Positions 33,080 to 42,546 are shown, counted from the first letter of the stretch. The stretch: 64,000 bases of DNA from Natronolimnobius baerhuensis (GCF_002177135.1 NZ_MWPH01000003.1:372001-436000); one strand, 5' to 3'. Notes: a model not told the origin generated them from the letters alone. Translations and numbers: made by a program.

Positions 33080-33619
33080 TTACTCGAGTGTTACCGAAAA
33101 CTGACAGCAGTCGTCACCGTCGTGGAGACACGCCTCTTTGGTGACGGTAGCATCCGCCTCGAAGACGGTACTGAGTCCCTCGAGAATGCCGTGTGCGAGG
33201 TGACAGTAGTGTTGTTCACGTGGTGTTCGATATCTTACGAGTACCGTCTCACCGTCGCGTTCAGTCGAAATGTCGGGCAGTCGCAGGTCATCGTTTGCGT
33301 TCCCGATTTCCGCGTAGACGGCCTCGAGATTCGTGAGTAACTCGAGAATTCCCCAGTCGGCTTTGCTGTATGCACCAAAGGTCGACCGAATCGCTGGCGC
33401 AAGCGAGCGTCCAAAATCCCGTTCGATGGCCGGTCGATCCTGTGTTGCCATCGAGGACAGCGTCTCGAGGATGGCCTCGAACTCGTCGTCGTCGTAGTGT
33501 GACACCTGCAGATACAGCGTTGGCTCGAGGTCCGCCCGTTCCCGGATCGTTTCCCAGGTGTCCTCGTCGGTGCGGTCGATGATGTACTCCTCTAAGGTCT
33601 TGTGGAGGATGCCGTGCAT
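33080..33619 (-). CDS. H-NOX-fold / V4R-like sensor protein lacking the usual heme histidine
   Basis: The 179-residue protein begins MHGILHKTLEEYIIDRTDED, matching the start of heme-NO-binding domains, and continues with TYLQVSHYDDDEF-like elements. The proximal-His helix of H-NOX proteins aligns with LELLTNLEAVYAEIGN (about 92-107), which has no His. The C-terminal third (about 128-179) resembles the HNOB end and V4R domains, with Cys in EACLHDGDDCCQF (C164, C171, C172). It may thus be a heme-free sensor or bind another ligand. It is tail to tail with the metalloprotease gene. No partner kinase or cyclase is adjacent. Confidence 0.68.
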   Translation of the reverse strand: MHGILHKTLEEYIIDRTDEDTWETIRERADLEPTLYLQVSHYDDDEFEAILETLSSMATQDRPAIERDFGRSLAPAIRSTFGAYSKADWGILELLTNLEAVYAEIGNANDDLRLPDISTERDGETVLVRYRTPREQHYCHLAHGILEGLSTVFEADATVTKEACLHDGDDCCQFSVTLE

Positions 33620-33798
33620 TGGTGAATTCTGTCGGTCCCGGCGGCGTGTGTCTGACCGATACTCGAGTGCGCTGTCGATCAGCGGCCTCTCTGATTCTAG
33701 CGCTTTTGAGCCAACCCGCTTCGTTCTATCGGCTTGTCCGTCACTGCGCTTGCATGTTCGCTGTTGGGCGATTGACGTCTATACTGTTTCGGATCTGA

Positions 33799-34653
33799 TT
33801 AGAGCGCATCGGCGAGTACTGGCGCGACCGAAACCGCGCTCGCTTCGCGTTCGATGGTGTCCGTCCCGTAGACGGCTTCGACGCCCGCTCGAGCGAGTTT
33901 TGTCGAGGCATTGCGCGCGAGCAGTGGATGGACGCAGGTGACGAAGACGCGACCAACGTCGCGGTCACCGAGAACGCCGATTGCCTCGCTCATCGTCGAG
34001 CCAGTTGCGATAATATCGTCCGTGACTACCACATCGCGCCCGGCGACATCGACGTCGCTCGGGGTGATTTCGACCTCAGTGCCGGAGTGGCGGACCTTCT
34101 CGAAATAGTCTGTTTCGCCCGAGCCGTAGTGCTTGCGAACGGTCTCTGCAAGTTCGATTGCACCGGCATCGGGCGAGAGGAAAACGGGATCTGTGAGGTC
34201 TGCAGGCAGCGGTTCCGCGAGTCGACCCGCTGCGTTGACGGCCGTCGCCGTCGGCTCGAAGAAGTCACAGACGGCCTCCTCGTGTGGCGAAACCGTCAGC
34301 ACACGGTCCGTGCCGGTCGAGATCGCCTTCGCGACCGCACGCGCTGAGATCGGATGGCCCGACTCGAAGGCAGCATCCTGGCGACCGTAGCCCATGTACG
34401 GCAGGACGGTGATTACCTCGTCTGCGCCCGCCTCTCGAGCGGCATCTTGCAACTGTAACACCTCGAGATGGGCGTCACTCGAGATAGTCGAGGCGACGAT
34501 CACGGCTCGGTCGGCGTCGGCCGGAAAGTCAGGCACAGCCGCGAGTAGTTCGCCGTCGGGGAAGCGGTCGTACTCGACGGCGGCGAGTGGCTCCTCGAGT
34601 TCGGCCGAGAGTGCCGCAGCAAGCGTCTGTGATGCGGATCCGCTAACGATCAT
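33799..34653 (-). CDS. prs: Ribose-phosphate pyrophosphokinase
   Basis: The 284-residue enzyme makes PRPP from ribose 5-phosphate and ATP for nucleotide, His and Trp synthesis. Visible are RFPDGE near the N-terminus, the flexible-loop area LPYMGYGRQDAAFESGHPIS and the PRPP signature VVVTDDIIATGSTM. The length fits the short archaeal type. The start is the ATG at 34653. The 180 bp downstream hold no feature that I can support. Confidence 0.94.
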   Translation of the reverse strand: MIVSGSASQTLAAALSAELEEPLAAVEYDRFPDGELLAAVPDFPADADRAVIVASTISSDAHLEVLQLQDAAREAGADEVITVLPYMGYGRQDAAFESGHPISARAVAKAISTGTDRVLTVSPHEEAVCDFFEPTATAVNAAGRLAEPLPADLTDPVFLSPDAGAIELAETVRKHYGSGETDYFEKVRHSGTEVEITPSDVDVAGRDVVVTDDIIATGSTMSEAIGVLGDRDVGRVFVTCVHPLLARNASTKLARAGVEAVYGTDTIEREASAVSVAPVLADAL

Positions 34654-34752
34654 ACTCGAGGGGACAGCCTGTGGGGTAAACCCGTTTTCGTTCTCCGTTT
34701 CGCGTTGGCCCTCGTTCGTCGACGCATAGTCATCCAGCAGCCGACGTGCCGA

Positions 34753-35310
34753 TTACTCCTCGGGTTCATCGAACGCGGCGTCACCATCGCCGCAGTGGCC
34801 GCCGTCAGTGTCGCCCAGCATCGTGAGTTCGCCATTGCGATTGACCAGTGCAAACAGGCTGAGACAGTCCTGTCCGTTCCACTGGGCTGGCTCGACTTGC
34901 GTGAGTTCGTCATCATCGAGGCGCGCCAGCACGCGGAACGACCCCGGATCGCTCGGCCAGTCTTGCTCGAGTGTCGTTCCGTCACCGGCCTCGAGTTCGT
35001 GTGTCGTCCAGTGTTCGATCTCGCCGTCGAATTCGACGATGATATCGACGGTGTGGGCTTCGCTATGGACGTTTTCGATACTGATCCCGCCAAGAACTGT
35101 TTCCTGGTTGTCGGCGTCGTCCGCGGTTTCGTCTGGTGATTCGGTTTCGGATTCGGTGTCCGTCTCGGCCGGTTCGCCCTCGTCTTCGTTTTCGTTGTCG
35201 GTGCCATCTTCGGGGTCGTCATCGGTTGCACCGTCCGAGCAGCCAGCAAGTGCAACTGCCAGCGTCGCTCCGGAACCGGCAAGGAGCCGGCGACGTGTGA
35301 GCCCTGTCAT
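34753..35310 (-). CDS. Tat lipoprotein with acidic linker, unknown function
   Basis: The 185-residue protein has a Tat motif (TRRRLLAG) and lipobox (VALAGC), so it is expected to be a membrane-anchored external lipoprotein. A Glu/Asp/Thr-rich linker (about 25-70) leads to a beta-rich domain (TVLGGISIENVHSEAHTVDI to the end) with two cysteines (NGQDCLS, GGHCGD) and an HTVDIIVEFDGE strand. I do not recognise the family of this domain. Confidence 0.75.
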   Translation of the reverse strand: MTGLTRRRLLAGSGATLAVALAGCSDGATDDDPEDGTDNENEDEGEPAETDTESETESPDETADDADNQETVLGGISIENVHSEAHTVDIIVEFDGEIEHWTTHELEAGDGTTLEQDWPSDPGSFRVLARLDDDELTQVEPAQWNGQDCLSLFALVNRNGELTMLGDTDGGHCGDGDAAFDEPEE

Positions 35311-35395
35311 CTATCCCGATAGCAGGAAAGCCGACCAGATAACTTCCCGTCAGACGCGCGGCAGACGCCAGCGCAAACGGGTCGCCCCTCACGCA

Positions 35396-36304
35396 CTACT
35401 CGAGTGCGGAAATCGCAAGCGCACTGACGTCGTGAACGCCGAGCGAGCGACAGCGCCATTCAAGGTCGGTGCGCTCGTGAGTATCGACGCCTTCGCGCTC
35501 ATCGATTTTCTCACGTTCGTCAGCGCGTGTGTCGCCAGCCAGCGCACAGAACGTCCCCTGTTCGGTGACGGCATACACCGTCTCGCCGTACTCGAGCGCG
35601 ACGACCGACTCGTCTGTTGGCGCGGCCACCTCGACCCACTCGTTTCCGATGAACGCGGTGAGCGTCCCATCAGCCGCGACGGCGTGCGCTCGAGACAGTT
35701 GTCCGGGCTCGGTCACCGGATCGGCAGCGACGGCCGTCATTGGCTCCTCGAGACAGTCCATCCAACCGTTTCCGAGTTTGAACAGTCCCTCGTCGGTTGC
35801 GGCGAGCGGGACGCTGGCAGCGGCGACGTCTCGCACGTCCGTTAGGCCGACGTGATCTAGCCCGCCATCGTGGACGCGGTAGACGCCGCTGTCGGTCCCG
35901 ATGAGGCCGCCATCGATTGCTCGAACCGTCGCGATAGATTGCTCCTCGAGTGGGACCCAGTCGCCGCCGACGATGGGACGACGCGCGACCGTTCCGTCGG
36001 GGGCCGCCGCGATCAGTTCCTCGTGAGTCACACCGACGGCGACAGCCGGACCAAAGCCAGTCTCGGTCGCCGTCATCTCACCGTCGGAGTCGCGCTCGAG
36101 GATGACGATGTCGTCATCGCTCGCAACGACAACGCCATCTGCTGTCGTTGCGAGATCACGAGCAGTACAGCGCTCACAGAGATCGAACTCGCCAACCGTG
36201 TCGCCGGCAACCCGGACGCGAACGACGCCGAGGGCGCTCGCCACGTAGGCCTCGAGTGCGCCCTCGCGGTCGCCGTAGACACGTTTCTCCTCGATTGAGT
36301 CCAT
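35396..36304 (-). CDS. Predicted beta-propeller protein, HVO_0234-like
   Basis: The 302-residue protein has repeated short beta motifs of a propeller, such as GVVVASDDDIVILER, EELIAAAPDGTVARR, GGLIGTDSGVYRVHDGGL and ETVYAVTEQGTFCAL. There is no signal peptide, so it is probably cytoplasmic. A CxxC pair (DLCERCTARDL) lies near residue 43. It resembles a haloarchaeal family I recall as HVO_0234-like; no enzymatic role can be read. The start is 116 nt from the divergent glmM start. Confidence 0.68.
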   Translation of the reverse strand: MDSIEEKRVYGDREGALEAYVASALGVVRVRVAGDTVGEFDLCERCTARDLATTADGVVVASDDDIVILERDSDGEMTATETGFGPAVAVGVTHEELIAAAPDGTVARRPIVGGDWVPLEEQSIATVRAIDGGLIGTDSGVYRVHDGGLDHVGLTDVRDVAAASVPLAATDEGLFKLGNGWMDCLEEPMTAVAADPVTEPGQLSRAHAVAADGTLTAFIGNEWVEVAAPTDESVVALEYGETVYAVTEQGTFCALAGDTRADEREKIDEREGVDTHERTDLEWRCRSLGVHDVSALAISALE

Positions 36305-36419
36305 ACAGCGTAGTCGGTGTCGGCGGTTGAAAGGGTTCTGTCTCCACAGTCCGTGAGGTCCGTATCGGGGGCGAACGGCTCCGGAATCCCTTTGAGGTAT
36401 CCGGTGTGACTAGCGCCTA

Positions 36420-37784
36420 ATGGAAGTGTTCGGATCGAGTGGGACACGCGGGGTCGCAAACGAGGAACTGACGCCCGCGTTCGTCTTGCGCGTCGCGAAA
36501 GCGGCAGCAACCGCCTGGGGGGTCGACCGGGTCGCCATCGCACGCGATACGCGATACACCGGCCGGATGCTCGCTGATGCGGCGGTCAGCGGACTCACGA
36601 GTACGGGAACGGACGTCGACCGGCTGGGCGTCATCCCAACACCAGGGGCGCAGGCCTACGCCGAGCGCGAGGGTGTGCCGGTTATGGTCATCACTGCCTC
36701 GCACAATCCGCCACAGTACAACGGCGTCAAACTCGTCGGCAGCGATGGGGTCGAACTCGCCGTTGCCGACCTCGAGGACATCGAGGAAACGCTTCTCACG
36801 GAACGATTCACCGTCGCATCGTGGGACGAAACTGGCCGGGTCCGAGAAATCGACGACGCAACGGACACCTACATCGACGAACTGCTCGCAACGGTCGACC
36901 GCGAGCGGATCGCCGACGCCGAGTTGACGGTTGCACTTGACCCCGGCCACGGGTCGGGTGCGGTGACGAGCCCTGAATTCTTCCGCGCACTCGGCTGTCG
37001 TGTCGTCACCGTCAATGCCCAGCCCGACGGGCACTTCCCCGGCCGTGATCCCGAACCCGTCCCCGACAATCTCACGGATCTCGGCCGTCTCGTCCGAGCG
37101 ACCGACGCCGACGTTGGCATCGCCCACGACGGCGACGCCGACCGCGCGATTTTCTACGACGAACACGGCGAGTACGTCCAAGGCGACGCCACCCTCGCTG
37201 CACTCGCTGCCGCCAAACTCGAGGCTGGCGACACGACCGTCTCTGCGGTCAACGTCTCACAGCGTCTCGTCGATGTCGTCACGGATGTCGGCGCAACCCT
37301 CGAGTTGACGCCCATCGGCTCGACGAACATCATCACACGCATCGAGGAACTCGAGGCAAACGGCAACAGCGTGCCGGTCGCTGGTGAGGGCAACGGCGGC
37401 ATCTTCTTCCCTGACTACCGGCTCTCGCGAGATGGCGCGTTCACCGCCGCAAAATTCCTCGAGTTAGTCGCCGACCACCCAGTCAGCGAAATCGTCGCCC
37501 CCTACGACGGCTACGCGAACGTCCGGCGCAACCTCGAGTACGAGTCGACCGCAGAACGGGATGCAATGCTCGATGCAGCCGCCAACCACGCCCAGGCCGC
37601 TGATGCGGAACTCAACACACGAGACGGCTACCGGCTGGATTACGGCGACGCCTGGGTGCTCGCTCGCCCGTCAGGAACCGAGCCACTCGTTCGCGTCTAC
37701 GCCGAAGCCCGCGACGAAGCCCGCGCACAGGAACTGGTCGAAGAACTCGGCGAAACCCTCGAGAACGCACGCGCAGACACCTAA
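36420..37784 (+). CDS. glmM: Phosphoglucosamine / phosphohexomutase
   Basis: The 454-residue alpha-D-phosphohexomutase has the phosphoserine in TASHNPPQYNG (S94), the metal loop DGDADRA (about 237) and the phosphate-binding RPSGTEPLVRV near the C-terminus, giving all four domains in order. It probably converts glucosamine 6-phosphate to glucosamine 1-phosphate for surface glycan precursors. Archaeal members may also use glucose or mannose phosphates, so the substrate is not certain. Confidence 0.88.
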   Translation: MEVFGSSGTRGVANEELTPAFVLRVAKAAATAWGVDRVAIARDTRYTGRMLADAAVSGLTSTGTDVDRLGVIPTPGAQAYAEREGVPVMVITASHNPPQYNGVKLVGSDGVELAVADLEDIEETLLTERFTVASWDETGRVREIDDATDTYIDELLATVDRERIADAELTVALDPGHGSGAVTSPEFFRALGCRVVTVNAQPDGHFPGRDPEPVPDNLTDLGRLVRATDADVGIAHDGDADRAIFYDEHGEYVQGDATLAALAAAKLEAGDTTVSAVNVSQRLVDVVTDVGATLELTPIGSTNIITRIEELEANGNSVPVAGEGNGGIFFPDYRLSRDGAFTAAKFLELVADHPVSEIVAPYDGYANVRRNLEYESTAERDAMLDAAANHAQAADAELNTRDGYRLDYGDAWVLARPSGTEPLVRVYAEARDEARAQELVEELGETLENARADT

Positions 37785-37794
37785 TCGGCTCTTT

Positions 37795-38307
37795 TCATTT
37801 TGACTTCCAGTCTTCGGTATAGCGAACGCCAAGCCGTTCAGTCGCGAGCAAGAGTCGGTGTGTCACGACAAGAACCACGACTGCGAGAATAATTATCGCC
37901 CCCTCGAGTAGCGTCGAGAGCAGGCCGAGCGAGACGATCAGCGTCGTCGCACAGGCCGGCGGATGGCGCGTATCCGTTGCGAGCATGCCGCCCGCTGTGA
38001 GTGTTGTCGCAAGCACGCCGCTTGCGGCAAGGCGTAGCCCCTCGAGCGAGCCGGGATCGGTCGTCCCTGTCATACTGATTCCCGTCGCAAACAGCAGGTA
38101 GGCGGCGAGCCCGGCCACAACGCCGATTGTATGGCCGCCGATCACCCGCCGCGGTGCGGTCGCGTCGCTGTCCTGAAAGAGCGCAAGAACGAACGCAGAG
38201 GGGCCGAGACTCGGAAACAACAGTGGCAGTCCCGACAACCAGGCCAGTGCGGCCGTCGTCGAGATGAGAACGCCAGTGTGCAGCGTTGTTCCCGTTCGGT
38301 CGTCCAT
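37795..38307 (-). CDS. HPP-family membrane protein
   Basis: The 170-residue protein has about five helices and the HPP motif in ATDTRHPPACATTL, plus LPLLFPSLGPSAFVL near the N-terminus. HPP proteins are integral membrane proteins, some linked to nitrite uptake; the substrate here is unknown. The gene is convergent with glmM, 10 nt apart. Confidence 0.85.
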   Translation of the reverse strand: MDDRTGTTLHTGVLISTTAALAWLSGLPLLFPSLGPSAFVLALFQDSDATAPRRVIGGHTIGVVAGLAAYLLFATGISMTGTTDPGSLEGLRLAASGVLATTLTAGGMLATDTRHPPACATTLIVSLGLLSTLLEGAIIILAVVVLVVTHRLLLATERLGVRYTEDWKSK

Positions 38308-38386
38308 ACAAGGTGGTTCCGTTCGGGCGGGAAAACCGCGCTGGTTCGGTTGTCGGTCGTGTGCTCGAGGCCTCCGCCGTCAGCAG

Positions 38387-38788
38387 TTAGCGCTCGTGCG
38401 GAACAATAGTCACCGGCACCGACGCGCGCCGCGTCACGTTCTCGGCGACACTTCCGAGAAGCATTCGCGAGACGCCAGCACGGCCTTCGCTGCCCATCAC
38501 GATCTGATCAATACCGTGCTCGTCGACGTACTCGAGAATTGCGTCTGCTGGCGTCCCTTCGACGACCTGCGTCTCGAGGTGGCGGTCCGCAGCGCGTGTC
38601 TCGACGTCGTCGAAGAACGCCGGCTCGTGATCATCGGCCGTCGGCCCGCCGCCGTAGCCACTCTCGAGGTCATCAACGACGTGAATCACCGACACCGCTG
38701 TTTCCGGATCGAAGACGGTAAGCGCGTGCTCGAGGGCCGCTCGAGCGGGGTTGGAGTCGTCAATCGGGACGAGCACCTGTCGAGTCAT
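38387..38788 (-). CDS. Universal stress protein, UspA family
   Basis: The 133-residue protein starts MTRQVLVPIDDSNPARAALE and has the ATP-binding-type loop VMGSEGRAGVSRMLLGSVAENV. The length is short and normal for haloarchaeal Usp. It follows the TrkH gene by 50 nt on the same strand. The pair is probably cotranscribed and the Usp may regulate the K+ channel subunit, as proposed for such pairings. Confidence 0.9.
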   Translation of the reverse strand: MTRQVLVPIDDSNPARAALEHALTVFDPETAVSVIHVVDDLESGYGGGPTADDHEPAFFDDVETRAADRHLETQVVEGTPADAILEYVDEHGIDQIVMGSEGRAGVSRMLLGSVAENVTRRASVPVTIVPHER

Positions 38789-38838
38789 ACTGGTGCCTAC
38801 GGCCGCCCGTAGGGTAAACTCGAGGGTCGGGTATACCG

Positions 38839-40344
38839 TTACGAGCGCCAGTACGCCGGCGTCAGCAGGACGAGCACGGGAATGATCTCGATGCGGCCGA
38901 TCCACATCATGACGATCATGACCGCTCTCGAGGACGTCGGGAAGCCGGCGTAGTTGTCCATCGGCCCGGCGAGTTCGAACGCAGGGCCGATGTTCAGGAA
39001 GATCGAGGCCGCAGCACCCAGCGCGGCAAACTCGTTGAAATTGCCCGTCCCAGCGCGCGTTGCATCGACGACGAGAAAGATCGTCAGCAGGAAGAAGATG
39101 ACGAGAGCCAACAGGACGTAGGAAAACACGTCGTTGACCGTCTCCTCGTCGACGACGCTGTCGCCGAGACGAAGCGGCCGGACCGCCTCGGGGTGGACCA
39201 CCGTAAACAGGTTCCGTCGGAACGCTTTCAGGACGATCACCCAGCGTAGCGACTTGATCGAACAGGTTGTACTCCCAGCCATTCCGCCCAGAAACATGCA
39301 CAAAAACAGCATGTGCTTTGCACCGACGGTCCACGTGTCGAAGTCAGTCGAGGCATACCCCGTCGTCGTAATCAGCGAGACGACGTTGAACAACCCGTGA
39401 CGAACCGTCGCCTCGAGGTCGCCGTCAAGCCCTGGATTCGAATCGAGAAGGAGGATGGCAACGACGATGGTTCCGAAAACAACAATCGTGCCGAGATAAA
39501 AACGCAGCTCCTCGGACTGCAGCGGGCGCTCAAAGTCGCCTTGCGTGATGTAGTACAGCAGGACGAAGTTGGTCGAGCCGAGGATCATGAACGGCATCAC
39601 CGACCACTGGACGACCGGCGAAAACGCGCCAACACTGTCTGGTTCGGGCGAGAATCCGGCGGTTGCAACGCTCGTGAGTGCGTGTGAGACGGCATTAAAC
39701 AGGTCCATGTTTTCCGCGACCCCAGCGACGTGTAAGCCATAGAAGACACAGATAGCGAGCACCGTCAGCCCGACGTACAGCCCCCAGATGAGCCGTGCGG
39801 TCTCAGAGATGTGTGGCCGGAGTTTTGTGACGTTTCGTGTCTGGGTTTCGGTCTCCATGAGCTGTGCCCCACCGACCATCAGGTGCGAGAGCAGACCGAT
39901 TGCGACGATCAGGATTCCCAGCCCGCCAAGCCACTGGATGAGTTGTCGCCACAGCATGATCGCTCGAGAGTGGGCCGAAAAGTCTTCCATGACGGTCGCG
40001 CCTGTCGTCGTCAGCCCACTGACGCTCTCGAACAGGGCGTTAATGGGATGTGCAATTGAGCCAACACCGGCGACGACGAATGGAATCGCACCGACGAATC
40101 CGATGCTGAACCAGATGAGCGCAACGACCAGAAACGACTCTCGCTGGCCGAGTTCGCGCTCGTCGGTGATCTGCTCGAGGGCGAGTCCGACGGCGATAGT
40201 AACTGCGATTGCGACGAGAAATGGAAGCGGATCGTCGCCATCGAGAATCGCAAGGAGTAACGGTGCCGTCAGTGGCACAGCGAGCCATTTAAGCACCGTT
40301 CCGGTCAGACTACAACTTGCTCGCCACTCGACGCGAATCCTCAT
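38839..40344 (-). CDS. trkH: TrkH-type potassium uptake protein
   Basis: The 501-residue protein has four pseudo-repeated pore loops of the TrkH/KtrB family: SVSGLTTTGAT, TSVATAGFS, SLITTTGYAS and the fourth region around AAASIFLNIGPAF. About ten or more helices are visible. It forms the K+ path of a Trk/Ktr transporter that loads potassium as a compatible solute in halophiles. No TrkA-type cytosolic gene is adjacent; the UspA protein downstream is the only neighbour on the strand. The start ATG at 40344 begins MRIRVEWRASCSLTG. Confidence 0.92.
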   Translation of the reverse strand: MRIRVEWRASCSLTGTVLKWLAVPLTAPLLLAILDGDDPLPFLVAIAVTIAVGLALEQITDERELGQRESFLVVALIWFSIGFVGAIPFVVAGVGSIAHPINALFESVSGLTTTGATVMEDFSAHSRAIMLWRQLIQWLGGLGILIVAIGLLSHLMVGGAQLMETETQTRNVTKLRPHISETARLIWGLYVGLTVLAICVFYGLHVAGVAENMDLFNAVSHALTSVATAGFSPEPDSVGAFSPVVQWSVMPFMILGSTNFVLLYYITQGDFERPLQSEELRFYLGTIVVFGTIVVAILLLDSNPGLDGDLEATVRHGLFNVVSLITTTGYASTDFDTWTVGAKHMLFLCMFLGGMAGSTTCSIKSLRWVIVLKAFRRNLFTVVHPEAVRPLRLGDSVVDEETVNDVFSYVLLALVIFFLLTIFLVVDATRAGTGNFNEFAALGAAASIFLNIGPAFELAGPMDNYAGFPTSSRAVMIVMMWIGRIEIIPVLVLLTPAYWRS

Positions 40345-40545
40345 CTGCTCTCAACCTGTGTGGCGAGGGCTATAATGGATTCGGACAGCAGCCACTGGCG
40401 TCACCCTCGAGAGAGGAGCATATGCGAAGACAGAGTGGCCGGTGGCGCAGTCGTCTGGAGGCGAGCAGAGACGACAGTCCATCCACCGGGGGAGGAGTCC
40501 GCGAGGCCGCGGCCTCGAGTGGAATCCGGCTCCGTTTCGGGTTGG

Positions 40546-40809
40546 TCAACTTTGGTTGTGGCCGTGGCCGGCGTATAACGCGACGACGTTGACTGCGAGC
40601 AGTGCGAGGAACGTGAGTGTCACACTCGGATCGCCAAGCCCCTGCATGAGTAACGGCAGATGGATGAAGGGGAGAGCAATCGCAATCCAGAACGAGAGGA
40701 ACTGTGCTGGACCTTTGAGAGAGCGGACGAGAGGGCGTCCCTGGTTACGGTCCGCTTCAGCGCTGGACGGACCGATCGATTCGTTCGAGAGCGGGGAATG
40801 GTTCGACAT
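40546..40809 (-). CDS. Small membrane protein ending in GHGHNQS
   Basis: The 87-residue product has a polar N-terminal half (about 1-32) and two helices (FWIAIALPFIHLPLLM and LTFLALLAVNVVALYAG). The end GHGHNQS could bind metal. AGGTGA lies about 15 nt upstream of the ATG and a TATA-like CTTATATGAT at about 40853-40862, so this transcript has a leader. Function unknown. Confidence 0.65.
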   Translation of the reverse strand: MSNHSPLSNESIGPSSAEADRNQGRPLVRSLKGPAQFLSFWIAIALPFIHLPLLMQGLGDPSVTLTFLALLAVNVVALYAGHGHNQS

Positions 40810-41149
40810 CGTGGACGGTTCACCTTTGCGTATTCACGACATTCACTGTCGGGATCATATAAGGGGCTGAATATTGGTCTTGTTTCGCCTCGTTTCACCG
40901 TGGTAACCGATAGCTGGATCCGTTTTGAAACGGCCTGAAATCGCGTTTAAAATTTTAAAACTGTCTCTCTGTCCGTAGTTTCGATAGTCGGTGAAGATCG
41001 GTCAGTCCGTCTGGTCGCCGGTCAAACGAACCGGATTCGTTCACCAGAACGCGACATCGCTCGCCCACTCACCAGCCTGCTCGAGTATGCTGTCACTTTT
41101 TCGAGAGTCGAGCGCAATCCCCTTGTACTGTCGCTGCAATCGATGCGAC
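40810..41149. other. Divergent promoter interval of 340 bp
   Basis: It lies between the small membrane protein (minus) and hisB (plus). An AT-rich TTTAAAATTTTAAAAC stretch (about 40946-40964) is symmetrical and could be a promoter or terminator-like site. The hisB start itself has only a weak CTTGTACT element about 28 nt upstream. No further gene is seen. Confidence 0.4.
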
Positions 41150-41743
41150 ATGAGCGAGCGAACGGCGACGGCAACCCGTGAGACTGCCGAAACGACGATT
41201 GAGTGTACACTCGGCGTCGACGGCACCGGGTCGGCCACAATCGACACTGGCATCGGCTTCTTCGATCACATGCTCGAGGCACTCGCCAAACACGGTCTGT
41301 TCGACCTCGAGGTCGACTGTGACGGCGATCTCGAGATCGACGATCACCACACGGTCGAGGACGTCGCAATCGTACTTGGGACGGCACTCGATGAGGCACT
41401 GGGTGATCGAGCGGGAATCGTTCGCTATGCAGATCGCCGAGTGCCCCTAGACGAGGCCGTCGCCGGCGCTGTCGTCGATCTCAGCGGGCGTCCGCGATTT
41501 TACTTCGACGGCGAGTTCTCCCAGGCATCGGTTGGTGGCTTCACGAGTGATATGGCACGCCATTTCTGTGAAACGCTTGCGATGAACGCCGGAATTACAC
41601 TTCACGTCGATGTCGAGGGCGAAAACGCCCACCACGAGGTCGAGGCGCTGTTCAAGACGCTGGCGCGGACGCTCGACGACGCGACGCGACTCGACGACCG
41701 ACGCGAAGGAACGCCGAGCACGAAGGGGACGCTTAACGGCTAA
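41150..41743 (+). CDS. hisB: Imidazoleglycerol-phosphate dehydratase
   Basis: The 197-residue enzyme catalyses the sixth step of histidine synthesis, converting IGP to imidazole acetol phosphate. The two metal-binding repeats are visible: [12 protein letters not shown] with [11 protein letters not shown], and the second copy [13 protein letters not shown] with [12 protein letters not shown]. The start at 41150 gives [18 protein letters not shown], the expected N-terminus. The gene is convergent with the zinc-finger-like gene. hisA of the same pathway is at 16929. Confidence 0.95.
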   Translation: MSERTATATRETAETTIECTLGVDGTGSATIDTGIGFFDHMLEALAKHGLFDLEVDCDGDLEIDDHHTVEDVAIVLGTALDEALGDRAGIVRYADRRVPLDEAVAGAVVDLSGRPRFYFDGEFSQASVGGFTSDMARHFCETLAMNAGITLHVDVEGENAHHEVEALFKTLARTLDDATRLDDRREGTPSTKGTLNG

Positions 41744-41763
41744 GTACAGTTCTCACGCCCGCT

Positions 41764-42546
41764 TCAGGCCCGTCGTAACTCGCCACCGTCCTCGCGAAAC
41801 TCCCCGTTTTCGATGGCGTGATCGAGAATTGTGGTGACGTCGGCCTCCTCGAGGTCGTAGGCCCCGCTTGCGAGTGCTTCGACGGCGGTTCGGTCCATCG
41901 GGAGATCACGGTTGCGAAGCAGGCGAATGACCTTGCCGTAGGCCTGTGGCGGGCGGGGTTTGTCGGTGCTCGTGTCTGTGTCTGTTGCTGTCGCCGTCTC
42001 TGCGTCTCTTTCCGCAGTCGTGTCTGCATCCGTTTCCGTCGCTGTGTCCGTCTCCGATGCTGTCTCTCCCGTCGCACTGGTGTCAGTGTCGGTTTCATCG
42101 GCTGTCTCATCACTGCTCGAGTCTGTGTCGACTGTGTCGTCGGCATTGGGAGTCTCCTCAGTGGCGTCAAACGACGACACGGAGCCGCTTGTCGTGGACG
42201 GCTCATCGGTCGTCGCATCCACTGCCGCGTTGTCCGTCGCTGCGTCTCCATCGGCGGTAAACGTGATGCCGTCATCTGACTCGAGCGTTTCAGCCGACGC
42301 TGTCTGTGCTGGTGTGGTCTCGGTGTGCTCAGTGCTCGAGGCAGTCTCTCCAGCAGACTCAGTTGCTCCATTGGCCCCAGCGCGGGCGAGCAACGGCTCG
42401 AGGAGGTGCTCGAGGTGGTCCTTACAGTCCGAACAGAGGACGACGCGGCGCTGTTCGGCCTCGGTTGGCTCGAGTTCGGGTGAAAGGAGTTCGAACGTGC
42501 CGACTGCGGTTGCCTCACAGAATTCACAGGTCCGGAGTGCGCGCAT
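41764..42546 (-). CDS. Zinc-finger-like protein with long acidic Thr/Ser/Asp linker
   Basis: The 260-residue protein has an N-terminal four-Cys module (RTCEFCEATAV and VLCSDCKDHL, about 6-45) likely to bind zinc. A linker of about 130 residues follows, dominated by Thr, Ser, Asp, Glu and Ala with imperfect SSD/TDT repeats (about 60-190). A C-terminal domain (about 195-260, YGKVIRLLRNRDLPMD and EEADVTTILDHAIENG) looks like a small helical, perhaps winged-helix, unit. The layout suggests a nucleic-acid-associated protein. I do not know the family. The ATG at 42546 is preferred to an earlier GTG at 42561. Confidence 0.65.
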   Translation of the reverse strand: MRALRTCEFCEATAVGTFELLSPELEPTEAEQRRVVLCSDCKDHLEHLLEPLLARAGANGATESAGETASSTEHTETTPAQTASAETLESDDGITFTADGDAATDNAAVDATTDEPSTTSGSVSSFDATEETPNADDTVDTDSSSDETADETDTDTSATGETASETDTATETDADTTAERDAETATATDTDTSTDKPRPPQAYGKVIRLLRNRDLPMDRTAVEALASGAYDLEEADVTTILDHAIENGEFREDGGELRRA

